Shown here piece after piece: positions 8,153 through 13,401 of a stretch of 13,401 bases of DNA. The translations under genes and the position numbers were made by a program. The stretch is from Phoronis ovalis (taxonomy: Eukaryota; Phoronida; Phoronidae), in the NCBI GenBank assembly GCA_028565635.1, contig JAOXYB010038473.1:1-13401 (forward strand), given 5' to 3'. The notes below the pieces were generated by a model. It saw nothing but the letters and a program-made list of their open reading frames with translations, did not search any database and was not told the origin of the DNA. The first letter of the stretch is position 1; every line of letters begins with the position of its first letter.

Positions 8153-8765
8153 TTTTAGTGAGTTATTTATTAAGTAAACAAAAGGGATTAAACGTTAATG
8201 TATGGATTGTAAAAAATATTATATAAAATTATGTGGTTTTATATTAAATCGTAATAAAACAGGTTTTGATATTATCTTCTCACTGTATGATTCTGAGTAA
8301 ATTAAATATTCTGCTTTGTATCAGTGTATGTGCAGAACTTTGTGAGTATTATGAGCATACAGAACTATACAGTTGTTGTTGATAAAAGATTGTAAATAAA
8401 ATAGTACTAACACTACCACTGTGTGATTGATGTACCCATAGTTTCAATAACAGTTGTGATACACATACGTTTGGCCATGTTTTTGTACATCAACGATTTT
8501 GGGAGATTGAAAATGTAGCTACTTATTTATCAACATCAATATTATAAAATGCTGCATATCGCGCAAATACTGCTACATCATTATGTATATTGCCGACCAC
8601 TGTTCACAGATGTAGTCATCATTAATATTGCATCTGGAATGCACACAGGTATTCACCAATTTGTAGATTTGGTTTGTAGCAATTTTGCATGTTAACTAGC
8701 TAGAGAACACAGAAGTCCTTTAAGTCTTACATATGTAAAACGAAGTATATACAATAAACGTTGAA

Positions 8766-9262
8766 GATTTGACACATTTCAGTGTCATTCTAAAATGCTA
8801 CCTAGCCTAACACATCCATTTCTCGTGAATCCACCTTCGAATAGTCTAGTCAGAGCCATCTTTCTGGTATACAACGCAACCTGATATGCCCTCTTGGGAA
8901 CAAACTTGGCCATCAACATTACAACTGACCTGCATGGTGACCTATACTTGCCCCATATCAAATGAGAAGCTGATTGGAAAATAACAGAAGCAGCTATTGT
9001 AAGACGAAGAAAGTATTATGCACAAAACATGTTGAATATTCAGATTAGCATTTGACCCACTTCTCGAGCTCATTGTGAAATGTCACCTAGCGTATTACGC
9101 CCAACAACCTGTGGCCGTCTTGAATCCACCTTCATATCATTTAGGCAACGCTTTGTCTTTCTGGTATGCAACGCAGTGATGTGTCCTCTCGGGAACAAAC
9201 CTGGCCACGGTCGGGAAGTAATCAGTCTTAAAATTTGACATGCATTTTGGCCTAGTTATTCT
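8766..9262. repeat. Diverged duplicated segment, ~290-bp offset
   Basis: About 8766-8950 and 9049-9262 align: TTTGAC, ATG-CACCTAGC, GAATCCACCTTC (8827 and 9122), TTTCTGGTAT-CAACGCA (8861 and 9158), GGGAACAAAC-TGGCCA (8896 and 9191) and TGAC-TGCAT (8926 and 9236). The offset drifts from 283 to 310 through indels. The copies share no uninterrupted frame, so this is a non-coding repeat, either an old tandem duplication or two insertions of one short element. Confidence 0.75.
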
Positions 9263-9756
9263 TCGATGACCTGGAATTTCGAAATAATTCAAATAGTTTT
9301 AAATCATGTAATCTGGGAAAGTTCGAGTCTTCATAGGAGCCTTTTGAAGCCATTGTCAAGGTATCGAAAAAGTCGGCACTTTGCATTGTTTTCACGCATT
9401 GTAAAGACTTAAAGGCTTAGGTATCGACACAAAATATTGCGTGTTAATCAGTATATTTATGATAAGTCCTATGCGTTTTCTATCTATCAATAGAGATAAA
9501 TACAGTCAGTCAAATGTCGACCCATCAGTGTGTAAATTGGAGCAAAACTTCTTAATAGCACTAACAACACCAATAGCAGTTTTATTTCGAGCCACTGTTG
9601 AATAATTATACATTTGCAACAATTTTATCACAAGATTACTGATTATATAGTAGCAGATGTTAACAAATAACATCGACATAAGGGAGACCACCAAGTTGTA
9701 CTGTATTAAGAAACTACTGTACACCACACCGGGCAAATTCATGTTTGATAAAACTG

Positions 9757-9762
9757 TTTATT
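9757..9762 (-). promoter_or_regulatory. Candidate enolase poly(A) signal
   Basis: AATAAA on the minus strand, about 300 bases past the enolase stop, a common 3' UTR length. A competing motif overlaps the stop codon itself (10062-10067). Confidence 0.45.
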
Positions 9763-10061
9763 AATACACTGATTACCTTATGTCTACATAGGTCTAAGCT
9801 CTCTAGCACTGGCAATATGTATATGCCACAGCGAATATAATTACAATACACAACAATGTTCATTCCGACAGAGCTGAACACAGCAATAGCAACAACATGT
9901 AATACTAATATACATTAGTATTCTTCCTTTTACAATGCAATTTGTAATCTCATGGAATTTTTCCACATGTATGGCAATGACAATGCAGTATTCTGCAGTT
10001 CATGTTTTCATTCAAGTACATTGTGTAGGCTAAAATACATGAAGCATCCCTGATGTGGGCG

Positions 10062-10065
10062 TTTA

Positions 10066-10067
<2 letters not shown>
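10062..10067 (-). promoter_or_regulatory. AATAAA overlapping the enolase stop codon
   Basis: The minus strand reads GCATAATAAACG: the TAA stop (10068-10066) overlaps an AATAAA, and a second TAA follows in frame. If used, it would give a 3' UTR of only a few tens of bases. Confidence 0.3.
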
Positions 10068-13165
<3,098 letters not shown>

Positions 13166-13401
13166 CTAGAAAACAGGAAAGCATATTATAACACCATATT
13201 TCTCTGAATCATGCAAATGGTAAATTCCTAAGCTGCAACGGTTTGAAAAATGTAACTGTCAACACTCTTGACAGTTCTAAATTTGTCCATTTCTAGCTGT
13301 GTCCAGTGCATCAAGAACATATGGAATTAGGCCTAAGTACACCATAGCACGAGGCATTGTTGACACTACATACGAATATAGTACCGGCATATTAATACAC
13401 A
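13166..13401 (-). other. Enolase intron (partial)
   Basis: 236 bases upstream of the first visible enolase exon on the minus strand. I looked for the preceding conserved segment (the NAILGVSLA region) and do not find it, so the next exon lies outside the window. Confidence 0.8.

Larger units (their letters stand above)
7538..10065. other. Intergenic region between convergent genes
   Basis: It holds the 3' untranslated regions of the caspase (plus) and enolase (minus). Several AATAAA motifs lie on the plus strand (8147, 8253, 8395, 8753), and minus-strand ones lie at 9757-9762 and 9581-9586. There is a TA-rich microsatellite at 8041-8064 and a pair of diverged repeats at about 8766-8950 and 9049-9262. 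The minus frame at 9742-9506 lies past the enolase poly(A) candidate and has no recognisable domain. No gene is seen here. Confidence 0.75.

Noticed and set aside
8766-9262. Possible reverse-transcriptase or other transposon coding in the intergenic duplicate
   Set aside because: Translated copies contain stops and share no peptide.
9321-9330. GTTCGAGTCT resembling a tRNA B box
   Set aside because: No A box or cloverleaf found upstream at the right distance.
9506-9742. 78-codon minus frame as a gene
   Set aside because: No domain, no conserved context; sits just past the likely enolase 3' end.

Overview
The window looks like nuclear DNA of an invertebrate animal. It is AT-rich, its two genes are cut into many exons with GT-AG introns of about 0.2 to 1.6 kb, and old, diverged repeats sit in the introns and between the genes. 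I cannot name the species. The plus-strand gene reads most like caspase-9, which weakly points to a deuterostome invertebrate such as a hemichordate, echinoderm or lancelet; a mollusc or other lophotrochozoan remains possible.

Left part, plus strand (457-7537): the 3' eight coding exons of a CARD-containing initiator caspase. All phases agree and give 404 residues plus a stop: the second half of a CARD, a Ser/Asp-rich linker, the p20 region with catalytic His and Cys, an inter-subunit linker with candidate cleavage aspartates, and p10. The start codon and first half of the CARD lie left of the window. Ahead of the first visible exon is a minisatellite-like block (1-317).

Right part, minus strand (13165-10066): seven exons encoding the last 308 residues of enolase, the glycolytic enzyme making phosphoenolpyruvate. 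Every catalytic and metal-binding residue expected in this part is present with canonical spacing. About 127 N-terminal residues lie right of the window.

The two genes converge tail to tail. The 2.5 kb between stop codons (7538-10065) holds the 3' untranslated regions, candidate poly(A) signals for both strands and a diverged pair of 0.2 kb repeats. Other repeats lie in caspase introns 1, 5 and 7. Intron 7 also holds a minus-strand segment with an acceptor, a 54-codon open frame, a stop and a nearby AATAAA, which looks like an orphan terminal exon.

There is no sign of an operon, a CRISPR array or an obviously new system. The genes belong to unrelated pathways (apoptosis, glycolysis) and their adjacency need not be functional. 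The most interesting points are an in-frame tandem splice acceptor right after the caspase active site, the antisense terminal-exon candidate, and the repeat families.
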